64,000 nucleotides of DNA from Bradyrhizobium sp. CCBAU 51627 (GTDB lineage: Bacteria; Pseudomonadota; Alphaproteobacteria; Rhizobiales; Xanthobacteraceae). The DNA is taken from assembly GCF_028128765.1 (NCBI RefSeq), contig NZ_LBJG01000093.1, forward strand, positions 124,001 to 188,000, written 5' to 3'. Both the position numbers and the translations under genes were made by a program. Positions 25,800 through 35,042 of this stretch are shown piece by piece (within the stretch, counting starts at the first letter, position 1; each line of letters starts with the position of its first letter). Below the pieces are notes generated by a model. That model saw nothing but the letters and a program-made list of their open reading frames with translations. It made no database searches and was not told the DNA's origin.

Positions 25800-26221
25800 G
25801 CTCGTCTCTCTTGCGTTGGGGGTGAAGTCTTGTCAGGCGAAGTTCTGCGATTACGGAACTGGATCGCGAAGGGACGTCCCGCCGCGGCGCCGGCCATTGC
25901 AGCGGAAAATGGCATCGGCGTGCAGCGTTGCAACGCCTCCATCACCGCGATCCGGTATTGCAGCCGGTCATTGTCCGAAGCCTCCGCGGATTCATAGGTA
26001 ATCCTTGGGTGGCCCAGAATGTTTCCGGACCGGTTAAAGCTCACCACGACGGTGATGTCGATAGGACGGGCCTTGGCCGGCGGTGGCGGCTTCCAGCAGG
26101 TCCGCAAGTGCTGGAAGACGTCCTGGATGGTGTTGACCTGCGCGTCCTCTGCGGCAGCACTGGTGGTGCCGAGCAGCAGCGCCGCGGCAGCGAACAGGAG
26201 CCTGTCGCCACGGCGCGCCAT
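25796..26221 (-). CDS. Small exported protein, TonB-C-terminus-like
   Basis: 141 residues with a signal peptide ending SAAAE near residue 25. The middle, CWKPPPPAKARPIDITVVVSFNRSGNILGHPRITYE, followed by AVMEALQRCTPMPF, resembles the C-terminal beta-alpha-beta domain of TonB or TolA energy transducers, but no membrane anchor is present. Two Cys could form a disulfide. It lies between two cyclophilin genes in one operon, so a periplasmic folding or envelope role is possible. Function uncertain. Confidence 0.65.
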   Translation of the reverse strand: MARRGDRLLFAAAALLLGTTSAAAEDAQVNTIQDVFQHLRTCWKPPPPAKARPIDITVVVSFNRSGNILGHPRITYESAEASDNDRLQYRIAVMEALQRCTPMPFSAAMAGAAAGRPFAIQFRNRRTSPDKTSPPTQERRA

Positions 26222-26228
26222 CGTTCCG

Positions 26229-26804
26229 CTACTTGATATCGGAGGCGACCTGTACCTTCACCATCTTGTCGGGATCGGTGACGGTGCCGCTCGACGAGCC
26301 GGCTGGCGCCTTCTTCAGCTTGTCGACCACGTCCATGCCCTGCACCACCTCGCCGACCACGGTGTACTGGCCATCGAGGCCGCCACCGTCGGCGAACATG
26401 ATGAAGAACTGCGAGTTGGCGGTATCGACACTGTCGCCGCGGCGGGCCATGCCGACGATGCCGCGTGCGAAGTGAACCTTGGAGAACTCCTGCTTCAGGT
26501 TCGGATATTTCGAGCCGCCGGTGCCGTTGCCGTTCTGGCCATCGCCGGTCTGGGCCATGAAGCCGTCCATCACGCGGTGGAAGGGCACGTTGTTGTAAAA
26601 GCCCTCGCGCGCGAGCTGCTTGAGACGCTCGGCGTGGTGCGGCGCCAAGTCGGTCCGGAGCTTGATGACGATGCGGCCCTTGGTGGTGTCGATGACGAGC
26701 GCATTGGCCTTGTCGAGATTGGCCGGCAGCTGCTGCGCCATCGCCGGGACCGCACCGACGAGTGCGACAAACATCGTGGCAAGAATTGCGAAACGACGGT
26801 TCAT
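26229..26804 (-). CDS. Cyclophilin-type peptidyl-prolyl isomerase, exported
   Basis: 191 residues with a signal peptide (LATMFVALVGAVPAMAQ). The catalytic region FHRVMDGFMAQTGDGQ, the loop GIVGMARRGDSVDTANSQFFI and YTVVGEVVQGMDVV are all present, so it is an active periplasmic cyclophilin. It lies 39 bases after coaD and 7 bases before the TonB-like gene, in one run with the cytoplasmic cyclophilin. Having both in a single operon implies joint control of folding in two compartments. Confidence 0.88.
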   Translation of the reverse strand: MNRRFAILATMFVALVGAVPAMAQQLPANLDKANALVIDTTKGRIVIKLRTDLAPHHAERLKQLAREGFYNNVPFHRVMDGFMAQTGDGQNGNGTGGSKYPNLKQEFSKVHFARGIVGMARRGDSVDTANSQFFIMFADGGGLDGQYTVVGEVVQGMDVVDKLKKAPAGSSSGTVTDPDKMVKVQVASDIK

Positions 26805-26843
26805 GAAAACTCCGGATCAGATGAGATGAGACGTGCGCCGTTT

Positions 26844-27338
26844 TCAGGCGAATTTGGCCTTGAGAAGGGATGCAACGAGCGGCGGCACGAAGGTCGAAAC
26901 GTCGCCGCCCATCGCTGCGATCTGGCGTACCAGTGTGGCAGCGATCGGGCGGACCATCGGAGACGCCGGCAGGAAGACCGTGTGCACCTCCGGCGCCATC
27001 GCTTCGTTCATGCCGGCAAGCCGCATTTCGTAGTCGAGGTCGGTGCCGTCACGAAGACCGCGAATCATGATGGTCGCACCGTGCTTGCGGGCAGCCGTCA
27101 CAGAGAGGTCGTCAAAGGTGGTGGCCTCCAGCGCACAGCCGGCCTGGGCCGCAATCGGCCCGCAGACGTCGTGGAGCATTTTCAACCGCTCCTCGGTCGA
27201 GAACAGCGGTTTCTTGCCGGGATGGACCCCGATTGCGACAACCAGCCGGTCGCAAAGCGGAACGGCATGCCGGACCACGTCCAGATGGCCGTTGGTGATG
27301 GGGTCGAAGGAACCTGGGTAGAAGGCGATGCGCGGCAT
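26844..27338 (-). CDS. coaD: Phosphopantetheine adenylyltransferase
   Basis: 164 residues from the ATG at 27338. The open frame extends upstream to 27470 but the conserved start is MPRIAFYPGSFDP. The nucleotidyl-transferase motif GSFDPITNGHLDVV and the C-terminal RQIAAMGGDVSTFVPP are diagnostic. It makes dephospho-CoA from phosphopantetheine and ATP, the fourth step of CoA synthesis. It is the first gene of the run with the two cyclophilins. The unlinked position relative to other coa genes is usual. Confidence 0.95.
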   Translation of the reverse strand: MPRIAFYPGSFDPITNGHLDVVRHAVPLCDRLVVAIGVHPGKKPLFSTEERLKMLHDVCGPIAAQAGCALEATTFDDLSVTAARKHGATIMIRGLRDGTDLDYEMRLAGMNEAMAPEVHTVFLPASPMVRPIAATLVRQIAAMGGDVSTFVPPLVASLLKAKFA

Positions 27339-27433
27339 GGCCTTCCTCCTACCCCGCCCGGCCCGGGCCGGCAAGCCGGGCGGGTTCCGTAGCAGTTTCC
27401 TGCGCGATTTTCCGCCAAACCCCGTCGGAAAGA

Positions 27434-27476
27434 CCCGATTTGTTTCGTCCTCGGACCATCCACGAAACAAAACGGG
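27434..27476. other. Long inverted repeat upstream of coaD
   Basis: CCCGATTTGTTTCGT (27434-27448) and ACGAAACAAAACGGG (27462-27476) match at 14 of 15 pairs around a 13-base spacer. The arms are AT-rich and no T run follows. It lies between the divergent coaD gene and the small gene at 27599. It could be a regulatory site or an RNA hairpin in the coaD leader. Confidence 0.5.
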
Positions 27477-27598
27477 ACGCGAACGAAACCATTTCCGGCA
27501 TCGGCGAAGACGTCAGGAAACTGGTCATGGTTATCAATCCAACCAACGAATGACGGGCCGCAACCTGGGCGTAGCGGCCGCATCACAGGGGACCGTCG

Positions 27599-27856
27599 AT
27601 GATCAAGGCTCTTTCAGCGATCGCTATCGCCGCGTGCGTGGCTGCAACCCTCACCCTCCTGCCCGGTTTTGCTCCTACCGTCGAAGCCAGCGTGCCGCAG
27701 CCACTGGCCAAGGGTGACCGGCTCGACATTAAGTCCATCGGCAGGGACTGCTCGCAGCAGGCCTGGCCGAACTTCGAGGCGGCCTGCCTGCGTCGTGCCG
27801 GCACCAAGGCCAATGTCCGCGAGGCCCGCCTGGTGACCGCGGACCGCACCCCGTAG
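27599..27856 (+). CDS. Small secreted hypothetical protein
   Basis: 85 residues from the ATG at 27599, preceded by GGGGA. The signal peptide (MIKALSAIAIAACVAATL) is followed by a short mature part with two Cys (GRDCSQQAWPNFEAACLRR) that could form a disulfide. Members of this small family are widespread in Bradyrhizobium. Function unknown. It precedes kup by 134 bases. Confidence 0.65.
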   Translation: MIKALSAIAIAACVAATLTLLPGFAPTVEASVPQPLAKGDRLDIKSIGRDCSQQAWPNFEAACLRRAGTKANVREARLVTADRTP

Positions 27857-27990
27857 GCGCTCTGTCAGCTTCGCGTCATGCAAAGCCGGTTATAAACCCC
27901 ATGGATATTTGCGACGTCTCGTCGCAGAGTGTGTGATGTTCGCGCCTGTCGGAATGGACCGACGGGCGCGATCCCATTGAGGGGTTGCCT

Positions 27991-29901
27991 TTGTCCAGTA
28001 CGCCCGCAGTTGCGTCCGGCCATCATCCCGATCCGCTGCCGCTTGCCATGACCATGGGCGCCCTCGGGGTGGTCTACGGCGATATCGGCACCAGCCCGCT
28101 CTACGCCCTGAAGGAAGCCGCCAAGGCGGCCGCTCATGGCGGCGCAGTGACTCCCGAGGCCGTCCTGGGCGTTGCTTCGCTGATCCTCTGGGCTCTGTTG
28201 CTGATCATCTCGCTGAAATACGCGCTGCTGATCCTGCGCGCGGACAACCGCGGCGAAGGCGGCATCGTCGCGCTGCTGGCACTGCTGCATGCCCGTCACG
28301 CCCAGCCGGGCACCTGGCGCGCGCATCTGCTTGTCATCGGCCTCATTGGCGCCGCCCTGCTGTACGGCGACGGGGCGATCACGCCGGCCATCTCGGTGCT
28401 GTCAGCCATCGAAGGCCTCAAGGTCGACGCGCCCTCGCTCTCGTCTGTGGTCGTGCCCGTCACCGTCGCTATTCTGGTCGGCCTGTTCATGATGCAGAAG
28501 CAGGGCACCGGCTTCATCGGCCGCATCTTCGGACCGGTCATGCTGGCCTGGTTCGTCGTGCTGGCCGCGCTCGGCATCCACGGCATCATCAAGGCCCCGG
28601 CGGTTCTCGCCGCGCTCAGCCCGCTCTATGCCTTCGACTTCCTGATCCACCAGGATTTCCACGTCTCCTTCGCGATCCTCGGCGCCGCCTTCCTCGCGGT
28701 GACCGGTGGCGAAGCCATGTACGCCGACATGGGCCATTTCGGCCGCCTGCCGATCAGGCTCGCCTGGTTTGGGATCTGCCTGCCCGCGCTGGTGCTGAAT
28801 TATTTCGGCCAGGCCGCGCTGCTGATCACCGATCCCGCGATGATCGAGAACCCGTTCTTCCAGCTCTGCCCCGACGCCCTGCACTATTTGCTGGTCGTGT
28901 TCTCGGCCGTCGCGACGGTCATCGCCTCGCAGGCGATCATCTCCGGCGTGTTCTCGCTGACCCAGCAGTCGATCCAGCTGGGCTTCCTGCCGCGCATGCA
29001 GATCCGCCACACCACGAGCGATGCGATCGGTCAGATTTACGTGCCGCTGGTGAACTGGCTGCTCGCTGCCGCAACGTTGGGGGCGGTCCTGAGCTTCGGC
29101 TCCTCGGATGCGCTGGCCGGCGCCTACGGCATCGCGGTGTCCTTGCTGATGGCGATCACCACGCTTTTGGCCGCACTGGTCGCGCTCCAGTGGGGCTTTT
29201 CGCCCTGGCTCGTCGTAGCCGTGAACGGCTTCTTCTTCGTGATCGATATGATTTTCTTCGCGGCGAACTCGATCAAGCTGTTCGAGGGCGGCTGGTTTCC
29301 GCTGCTGCTCGCGGGCCTCGTCGCCTTCCTGATGCTGACCTGGCGCGCCGGCGTGAAGCTGGTCGAGGCCGCGCGCGCAAAGCTGCGCCAGCCCGAGGAG
29401 GACCTGATCGAGACTGCGGTCAACAAGTGCCGCGCCAGGCTGCCCGGGACCGCCGCGTTCCTGGCTTCCGCGCCACGCGGCGTGCCGCTCGCGCTGACCC
29501 AGTTCGTCAAGCACAACCACGTGCTGCACGAGCGCGTGCTGCTGGTGACGGTGCTGATCGAGGAGTCCCCGCACATCCCGGACGAGGAGCGTGCCGAGGT
29601 GATCGAGATCATTCCCGGCATCACCCGCATCATCCTGCATTACGGCTTCATGCAGAACCCGACGATCTACGAGGGATTGGCGCTCGCCTGCCGCCAGGGC
29701 AAGCTGCCCGGCATCGAACTCTCCGACGTCACCTATTATGTGGGCCGCGAGACCATCATCCCGCGCGAGGACATTCCGGGCATGTGGGTCTGGCGCGAAG
29801 GCCTGTTCGCCTTCCTGCAGCGCAATGCCGAACGCTCGGCCGCATTCTTCGGCGTGCCCACCAAGCAGGTGGTGGAGTTCGGCACGGAATTGGAGATCTA
29901 G
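27991..29901 (+). CDS. kup: Potassium uptake protein, Kup family
   Basis: 636 residues from the TTG at 27991, with GAGGGG six bases before it; a TTG at 27985 directly after the ribosome site is less likely. The N-terminus ALGVVYGDIGTSPLYALKEA is the Kup signature, and about 12 membrane segments fill residues 15-430. The C-terminal about 200 residues are cytoplasmic (VPLALTQFVKHNHVLHERVLLV). It imports K+ with H+. Bradyrhizobium genomes often carry several copies; this one stands alone, followed by a dispersed repeat. Confidence 0.93.
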   Translation: MSSTPAVASGHHPDPLPLAMTMGALGVVYGDIGTSPLYALKEAAKAAAHGGAVTPEAVLGVASLILWALLLIISLKYALLILRADNRGEGGIVALLALLHARHAQPGTWRAHLLVIGLIGAALLYGDGAITPAISVLSAIEGLKVDAPSLSSVVVPVTVAILVGLFMMQKQGTGFIGRIFGPVMLAWFVVLAALGIHGIIKAPAVLAALSPLYAFDFLIHQDFHVSFAILGAAFLAVTGGEAMYADMGHFGRLPIRLAWFGICLPALVLNYFGQAALLITDPAMIENPFFQLCPDALHYLLVVFSAVATVIASQAIISGVFSLTQQSIQLGFLPRMQIRHTTSDAIGQIYVPLVNWLLAAATLGAVLSFGSSDALAGAYGIAVSLLMAITTLLAALVALQWGFSPWLVVAVNGFFFVIDMIFFAANSIKLFEGGWFPLLLAGLVAFLMLTWRAGVKLVEAARAKLRQPEEDLIETAVNKCRARLPGTAAFLASAPRGVPLALTQFVKHNHVLHERVLLVTVLIEESPHIPDEERAEVIEIIPGITRIILHYGFMQNPTIYEGLALACRQGKLPGIELSDVTYYVGRETIIPREDIPGMWVWREGLFAFLQRNAERSAAFFGVPTKQVVEFGTELEI

Positions 29902-29909
29902 CGCAAGTG

Positions 29910-29996
29910 CGTAGCCCGGATGGAGCGCAAGCGTAATCCGGGTTTCTCAGCGCATGGCAAGGAGCCCGGATTTCGCTTCGCTCCATCCGGGCTACG
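29910..29996. repeat. Dispersed palindromic element after kup (REP-like)
   Basis: CGTAGCCCGGATGGAGCG (29910-29927) is perfectly inverted at 29979-29996 (18 bp). The inner arms contain CCCGGATT (29965-29972), which pairs with AATCCGGG (29936-29943). From memory this sequence recurs in intergenic gaps of Bradyrhizobium and Rhodopseudomonas. It fills the gap between convergent kup and gyrA. Confidence 0.8.
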
Positions 29997-30006
29997 GGGT
30001 GATGCA

Positions 30007-32751
30007 TCAATCCCCGCTCGTCTCCGCATTGGCGCCGTTGCCGTTCTCCGCCTCCTCCGTGATGTGCTCGACCGAGACGACGTGCTCGTCCTCGGCGGTG
30101 TCGAACACGATCACGCCTTGCGTCGAGCGACCGGCGATGCGAATGCCTTCGACCGGGCAGCGGATCAGCTGGCCCTTGTCGGTGACCAGCATGATTTGAT
30201 CGGCGTCCTCAACAGGGAACGATGCAACGAGGTTGCCGTTGCGGTTGTTGACGCTCATGGCGACGATGCCTTTGCCGCCGCGGCCCGTTGTGCGGTACTC
30301 GTAGGACGAGGTCCGCTTGCCATAGCCGTTGACGGAGACTGTCAGCACCACCTGCTCGGCTGCCGACATCTCGGCATAGCGCTCCTGCGGAAGCTGGAAG
30401 CTGCCGGAGGTCTCCTCCGCCTCGGCATCGACCGCAGCCTCTTCAGCCGCGGACTCGCCGGCGACCGCGCGGCGCATCTTCAAATAGGCTGAGCGTTCGT
30501 CCGAAGTGGTCTCGACGTGGCGCAGGATCGCCAGCGAGATCACCTTGTCGCCCTCGCCGAGCGCGATGCCGCGGACACCCATCGAGGTGCGCCCGGTGAA
30601 CACGCGAACATCTGGGACCGGGAAGCGGATGCACTGGCCGCCGGCAGCGGTCAGCAGCACGTCGTCGCGCTCGGTGCAGATCTGCACGTCGACGATCGCT
30701 TCGCCGTCATCGAGCTTCATCGCGATGATGCCGGAACGGCGGACATCGACGAAGTCGGACAGCTTGTTGCGCCGGACGTTACCGCCCGTCGTGGCGAACA
30801 TCACGTCGAGCTGGGCCCAGGTGGATTCATCCTCGGGCAGCGGCATGATGGTGGTGATGCGTTCGCCCTGCTCCAGCGGCAGGATGTTGATCATCGCCTT
30901 GCCGCGCGCGTTCGGCGCGGCCATCGGCAGCCGCCAGACCTTTTCCTTGTAGACCTGGCCGCGCGAGGAGAAGAACAGCACCGGCGTGTGCGTGGAGGCC
31001 ACGAACAGGCGGCTGACAAAGTCCTCGTCGCGGGTCTGCATGCCGGCGCGGCCCTTGCCGCCGCGGCGCTGGGCGCGGTAGGCCGACAGCGGCACGCGCT
31101 TGACGTAGCCGGCGTGCGAGACGGTCACGACCATGTCCTCGCGCTGGATCAGGTCCTCGTCCTCGACCTCGCCTTCCTGCTCCATGATCACGGTCTTGCG
31201 CGGCGTGGCGAACTCGGCCTTCACCTCGGCAAGCTCGGTCTTGATGATGTCGAGGATACGGGCGCGCGAGTGCAGGATCTCGAGATACTCTCCGATCTCA
31301 CCCGCAAGCTTGGAGAGCTCATCGCCGATCTCGTCGCGGCCGAGCGCGGTGAGTCGCGCCAGGCGCAGCTCCAGGATGGCCTTCGCTTGATCCAGCGACA
31401 GGCGGATCGTGCCGTCCTCGTTGATGCGATGGCGGGGATCGTCGATCAGCGTGATGATATCCTCGACGTCGCGCGCCGGCCAATCGCGCGTCATCAGGGT
31501 CTCGCGCGCCGCAGCCGGCGTCGGCGAGGTCCGGATCACCTTGATGATCTCGTCGATATTGGCGACCGCGATGGCAAGACCGACCTGCTCGTGCGCGCGC
31601 TCGCGCGCCTTGCGCAGCTTGTACTTGGTCCGGCGGGTGACGACCTGCTCGCGGAAGCCGACGAAGATCGTCAACATGTCCTTCAGATTCATCGTCTGCG
31701 GGCGGCCGCTATCGAGCGCCACGGCGTTGACACCAAAGGAGGTCTGCAGCGGGGTGAATTTGTAGAGCTGGTTGAGCACCACGTCGGGCACGGCATCGCG
31801 CTTGAGCTCGACGACGACGCGGTAGCCGTCGCGGTCGGATTCGTCGCGAAGGTCAGAGATGCCCTCGATCTTCTTTTCCTTGTAGAGCTCGGCGATGCGC
31901 TCGACCATCGTCGCCTTGTTCACCTGATACGGGATCTCGGTGATGACGATCGCCTCGCGCTCCTTCCGGATCGTCTCGAATGTGACTTTGCCGCGCATCA
32001 CGATGGAGCCGCGGCCGAGATGGTAGGCGCTGCGGATACCCTGACGTCCGAGGATGATGCCGCCGGTCGGGAAATCCGGACCCGGGATGATGTTGTTGAG
32101 TTCGTCGATGGTCAGCGACGGATTGTCGACCAGCGCCAGGCAGGCGTCGATGACCTCGCCGAGATTGTGCGGCGGGATGTTGGTGGCCATGCCGACCGCG
32201 ATGCCGCCTGCGCCGTTCACCAGCAGGTTGGGGAACCTTGCCGGCAGGACCACCGGCTCCTTGGTGGAACCGTCATAGTTGTCCTGGAAGTCGACCGTCT
32301 CATTGTCGATGTCGTCGAGCAGCTTGAGCGCGATCTTCGTCAGACGCGACTCGGTATAGCGCATCGCCGCCGGAGGATCGCCGTCGACCGAGCCGAAATT
32401 GCCCTGCCCGTCCACCAGCAACTCTCGCATCGAGAAAGGCTGCGCCATGCGGACCAACGCGTCATAGATCGCTTGGTCGCCATGCGGATGGTATTGGCCC
32501 ATGACGTCGCCGACGATACCGGCCGACTTCTTGTGCTTCTTGTCGGGCGTATAGCCTTCCTCGTTCATCGAGAACAGGATGCGGCGATGCACCGGCTTCA
32601 ACCCATCGCGCGCATCGGGCAGCGCACGCGACACGATCACGCTCATGGCGTAATCGAGATAGGACTTCTTCATCTCCTCGTAGATCGAGACGGGGCGAAT
32701 GTCCGAGGGTTGCGCCGGCTGATCGCCGGGCTTGTTGTCGTCGTCAGCCAA
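30007..32751 (-). CDS. gyrA: DNA gyrase subunit A
   Basis: 914 residues, normal for alphaproteobacteria. The catalytic Tyr lies in AAMRYTESRL, and the GyrA box is QRRGGKG near the start of the C-terminal beta-pinwheel. An acidic insert (GESAAEEAAVDAEAEETSG) interrupts that domain. At the position of Escherichia coli Ser83 there is Gln93 (codon 32473-32475), while the Asp87 equivalent (Asp97) is kept; quinolones contact the Ser83 position. It introduces negative supercoils with GyrB, which is not in the window. Confidence 0.97.
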   Translation of the reverse strand: MADDDNKPGDQPAQPSDIRPVSIYEEMKKSYLDYAMSVIVSRALPDARDGLKPVHRRILFSMNEEGYTPDKKHKKSAGIVGDVMGQYHPHGDQAIYDALVRMAQPFSMRELLVDGQGNFGSVDGDPPAAMRYTESRLTKIALKLLDDIDNETVDFQDNYDGSTKEPVVLPARFPNLLVNGAGGIAVGMATNIPPHNLGEVIDACLALVDNPSLTIDELNNIIPGPDFPTGGIILGRQGIRSAYHLGRGSIVMRGKVTFETIRKEREAIVITEIPYQVNKATMVERIAELYKEKKIEGISDLRDESDRDGYRVVVELKRDAVPDVVLNQLYKFTPLQTSFGVNAVALDSGRPQTMNLKDMLTIFVGFREQVVTRRTKYKLRKARERAHEQVGLAIAVANIDEIIKVIRTSPTPAAARETLMTRDWPARDVEDIITLIDDPRHRINEDGTIRLSLDQAKAILELRLARLTALGRDEIGDELSKLAGEIGEYLEILHSRARILDIIKTELAEVKAEFATPRKTVIMEQEGEVEDEDLIQREDMVVTVSHAGYVKRVPLSAYRAQRRGGKGRAGMQTRDEDFVSRLFVASTHTPVLFFSSRGQVYKEKVWRLPMAAPNARGKAMINILPLEQGERITTIMPLPEDESTWAQLDVMFATTGGNVRRNKLSDFVDVRRSGIIAMKLDDGEAIVDVQICTERDDVLLTAAGGQCIRFPVPDVRVFTGRTSMGVRGIALGEGDKVISLAILRHVETTSDERSAYLKMRRAVAGESAAEEAAVDAEAEETSGSFQLPQERYAEMSAAEQVVLTVSVNGYGKRTSSYEYRTTGRGGKGIVAMSVNNRNGNLVASFPVEDADQIMLVTDKGQLIRCPVEGIRIAGRSTQGVIVFDTAEDEHVVSVEHITEEAENGNGANAETSGD

Positions 32752-33108
32752 GGGGGAATCCGGTGAAGGTTTATCTGGGAATCATATAGCGCATCGAGGC
32801 CCCGATAACCACCCTTGGAGGCTTCCGGGAGGCGCTTTTTCCGGTTGTTTTTCCAACAACTTAAGGCATCGACAGCAGCGCCTTCGGGGTTGCTGCAGCC
32901 ACCGTCCAAAATCGCCCTTTGCAGGCACTATCGGGCGGTCGAATGTTCTCCGTCGGCCGCGTTTGGCCGCTGGCAAGGCGAGTTCGCCCCAAACATGAAA
33001 CGGGCCCGGAAATCCCGAGCCCAGCCCGCTGATTAGCACGGTTTGCTGATACGACGTGGAAGGCGCACGGCCCTCTTGGGCCAGCGCCGTCTCGTCGGGG
33101 GACCGTTC
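32752..33108. other. Gap between gyrA and ssb
   Basis: 357 bases upstream of gyrA and downstream of ssb. I see no gene. It holds the presumed gyrA promoter region near 32752-32900 and the weak ssb terminator at 33002-33022. Confidence 0.5.
33002..33022 (-). terminator. Probable intrinsic terminator of ssb
   Basis: On the minus strand GGGCTCGG pairs with CCGGGCCC (8 pairs including one G-T) around GATTT, followed by GTTTC. The T run is short, so it is weak. Confidence 0.5.
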
Positions 33109-33603
33109 TCAGAACGGGATGTCGTCGTCCATGTCGTTGTTGCGGCCGCCGCCAGCGGCCACGGCGCGGCGCGGCGCGCTGCTGACCGGACCGGATGAGC
33201 CGAAATCGCCGCCCGGCTCATCGCCGAAGCTGCCGCCTCCTCCACCACCGCCGCGGCCGTCGAGCATCGTCAGGGTCGAGTTGAAGCCCTGGAGCACGAC
33301 CTCGGTGGAGTACTTTTCCACGCCGCTCTGGTCTGTCCATTTGCGGGTCTGGAGCGCACCCTCGATGTAAACCTTCGCGCCCTTCTTCAAGTACTGCTCG
33401 GCGACCTTGCAGAGCCCTTCGTTGAAGATCACGACGCGATGCCACTCGGTCTTTTCCTTGCGTTCGCCGGTGTTCTTGTCGCGCCAGGTCTCTGAGGTGG
33501 CGATGCTCAGATTCGCAATCGGCCGCCCGTCCTGGGTGCGGCGGATCTCCGGATCCTTGCCGAGATTTCCAACCAGAATGACCTTGTTGACGCTTCCCGC
33601 CAT
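33109..33603 (-). CDS. ssb: Single-stranded DNA-binding protein
   Basis: 164 residues from the ATG at 33603 (MAGSVNKVILVGNLGKDPEI). The OB fold occupies residues 1-110. A Gly-rich linker (GRGGGGGGGSF) follows, and the C-terminus MDDDIPF is the acidic tip that recruits repair partners. It covers single-stranded DNA in replication and repair. A LexA box, GTTC-N7-GTTC, stands at 33749-33763 upstream, so it is probably an SOS gene, like uvrA in this window. Confidence 0.96.
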   Translation of the reverse strand: MAGSVNKVILVGNLGKDPEIRRTQDGRPIANLSIATSETWRDKNTGERKEKTEWHRVVIFNEGLCKVAEQYLKKGAKVYIEGALQTRKWTDQSGVEKYSTEVVLQGFNSTLTMLDGRGGGGGGGSFGDEPGGDFGSSGPVSSAPRRAVAAGGGRNNDMDDDIPF

Positions 33604-34025
33604 CGCCGCTCTCCACTCCAAATGGCACTGAATTTCGAAAAAGGCGCGCCCGCGCTGCCGCCTGCTGGGCCGACCCTATACGCTTACGGAGACCGATCAC
33701 CCCACCACGCCCTCGGTTATCCCCATATATAGCATCGACCCAACATTTGTTCCAGATTTGTTCCGGCGAAGGATCGCGGGGAGCGAAGCGCACGCAAGTT
33801 CTCCTCCGCATATGCACGCCGACATGAATTGGAACCAGGCGGGGCAGGAAAATGCTTAACATTCATCAACTTACGTGCATGTCGATTGTCCGATAAGTGT
33901 TGCATTTCAGAGACGGACTCAGGCTCCCGGTTGGACTACCGTTGCCTTGGAATTAGTTCATATGGGCGTCGCGCCTGAATGACCGCTCCGGGGATCTCTG
34001 AAGCGGACACACTGGGGAGACTGCA
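33604..34025. other. Divergent gap between ssb and the first porin gene
   Basis: 422 bases without a gene. It carries the ssb LexA box and, on the right, the promoter region of the porin gene at 34026, with GGGGAG just before that ATG. AT-rich segments near 33850-33900 may hold the porin promoter. Confidence 0.5.
33749..33763. promoter_or_regulatory. LexA (SOS) box upstream of ssb
   Basis: GTTC-CAGATTT-GTTC is an exact match to the alphaproteobacterial SOS consensus GTTC-N7-GTTC. It lies about 146 bases upstream of the ssb start and close to a possible -10, TATATA, near 33725-33730 on the minus strand. Confidence 0.8.
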
Positions 34026-34808
34026 ATGAAGAAAATTCTGTTCGGTACCATTGGTATTGTTGCGTTGGGCGTGTCTGCGCCGGCGAGTGCAGCGGATCTC
34101 GCGGCGCGTCCCTACACCAAGGCGCCGCCGCCAATGGTCGCCGCCATCTACGACTGGAGCGGTTTCTACATCGGCATCAACGGCGGCGGCGGATCGGCCC
34201 ACAAGTGCTGGGACTTCGTGACGCCCGTCACGGGCACTCTCGTTCCCGAAGGCTGCCACAACGCGACCGGCGGCACGATCGGCGGTCAGATTGGCTACCG
34301 CTGGCAATCGGCCAGTTGGGTGTTCGGCCTTGAGGGTCAGGGCAACTGGGCTGATTTCCAGGGCGACAACATCAGCCTCGCCTTCCCGGGCTCTGCACTC
34401 GTTGTCGGCGACCGCAATCGCTCGCGCATCGACTCTTTTGGCTTGATCACGGGCCAGGTGGGTTACGCTTGGAACAGCGTGCTGCTCTACGTCAAGGGTG
34501 GCGGCGCTGTCGTCGGGGACAAGTACGACGTCTTCGCGGCTCCAGGCACGCCGGGCGCTGGTACCCTGCTGGCGTCAGCCCGCGAGACTCGTTGGGGCGG
34601 CACCGTTGGTGCAGGTCTCGAATTCGGCTTCGCACCGAACTGGTCGGTTGGTGTCGAGTATGACCACATGTTCCTTGGTCACCGCACGATCGGCTTCACC
34701 ACGCCGGCCGGAGTCACCTTCGGCAGCGACCGCATTGGCCAGGATGTCGATATGGGCCTCGTCCGCCTGAACTACCGCTGGGGCGGCCCAGTGGTCGCCA
34801 GGTACTGA
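34026..34808 (+). CDS. Outer-membrane beta-barrel protein, Omp31-like (first)
   Basis: 260 residues with a signal peptide ending PASA/ADLAARPY. After the ADLAARPYTKAPP stretch typical of rhizobial Omp31-like proteins, DWSGFYIGINGGGGSA begins an eight-strand barrel. The C-terminus LNYRWGGPVVARY ends in an aromatic residue as Bam-assembled barrels do. It sits in the outer membrane; such proteins are abundant structural or haem-binding barrels. It is a paralogue of the gene at 35043 and has its own terminator at 34841-34869. Confidence 0.88.
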   Translation: MKKILFGTIGIVALGVSAPASAADLAARPYTKAPPPMVAAIYDWSGFYIGINGGGGSAHKCWDFVTPVTGTLVPEGCHNATGGTIGGQIGYRWQSASWVFGLEGQGNWADFQGDNISLAFPGSALVVGDRNRSRIDSFGLITGQVGYAWNSVLLYVKGGGAVVGDKYDVFAAPGTPGAGTLLASARETRWGGTVGAGLEFGFAPNWSVGVEYDHMFLGHRTIGFTTPAGVTFGSDRIGQDVDMGLVRLNYRWGGPVVARY

Positions 34809-34840
34809 TGTAGTAGCACTGATCTTCGAGATCTCGCATG

Positions 34841-34869
34841 AAAGGCCGGCCTCTGCGCCGGCCTTTTTT
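34841..34869 (+). terminator. Strong intrinsic terminator after the first porin gene
   Basis: AAAGGCCGGC (34841-34850) and GCCGGCCTTT form a long GC-rich stem around CTCTGC, followed by six T. The same AAAGGCCGGC stem ends the second porin gene. Confidence 0.9.
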
Positions 34870-35042
34870 GCTGGCGGCTCGGACGTTCGAGCACTGCGGC
34901 ATTTTGCAACCGTTGTGGCATTTGGGAGACACAACTTGCGGCTTCAGTGGTGTAAGCACGGCGCCAGTTGGACCACAGCGTCCGATGCTGCTTCCGACGC
35001 ACGGAAGTCCAAAACAGAAACTGGGACTGGGATTTGTTCAAA

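Noticed and set aside
30517..32766. 749-codon frame antisense to gyrA
   Set aside because: Shadow of gyrA codons; no start signal or domain.
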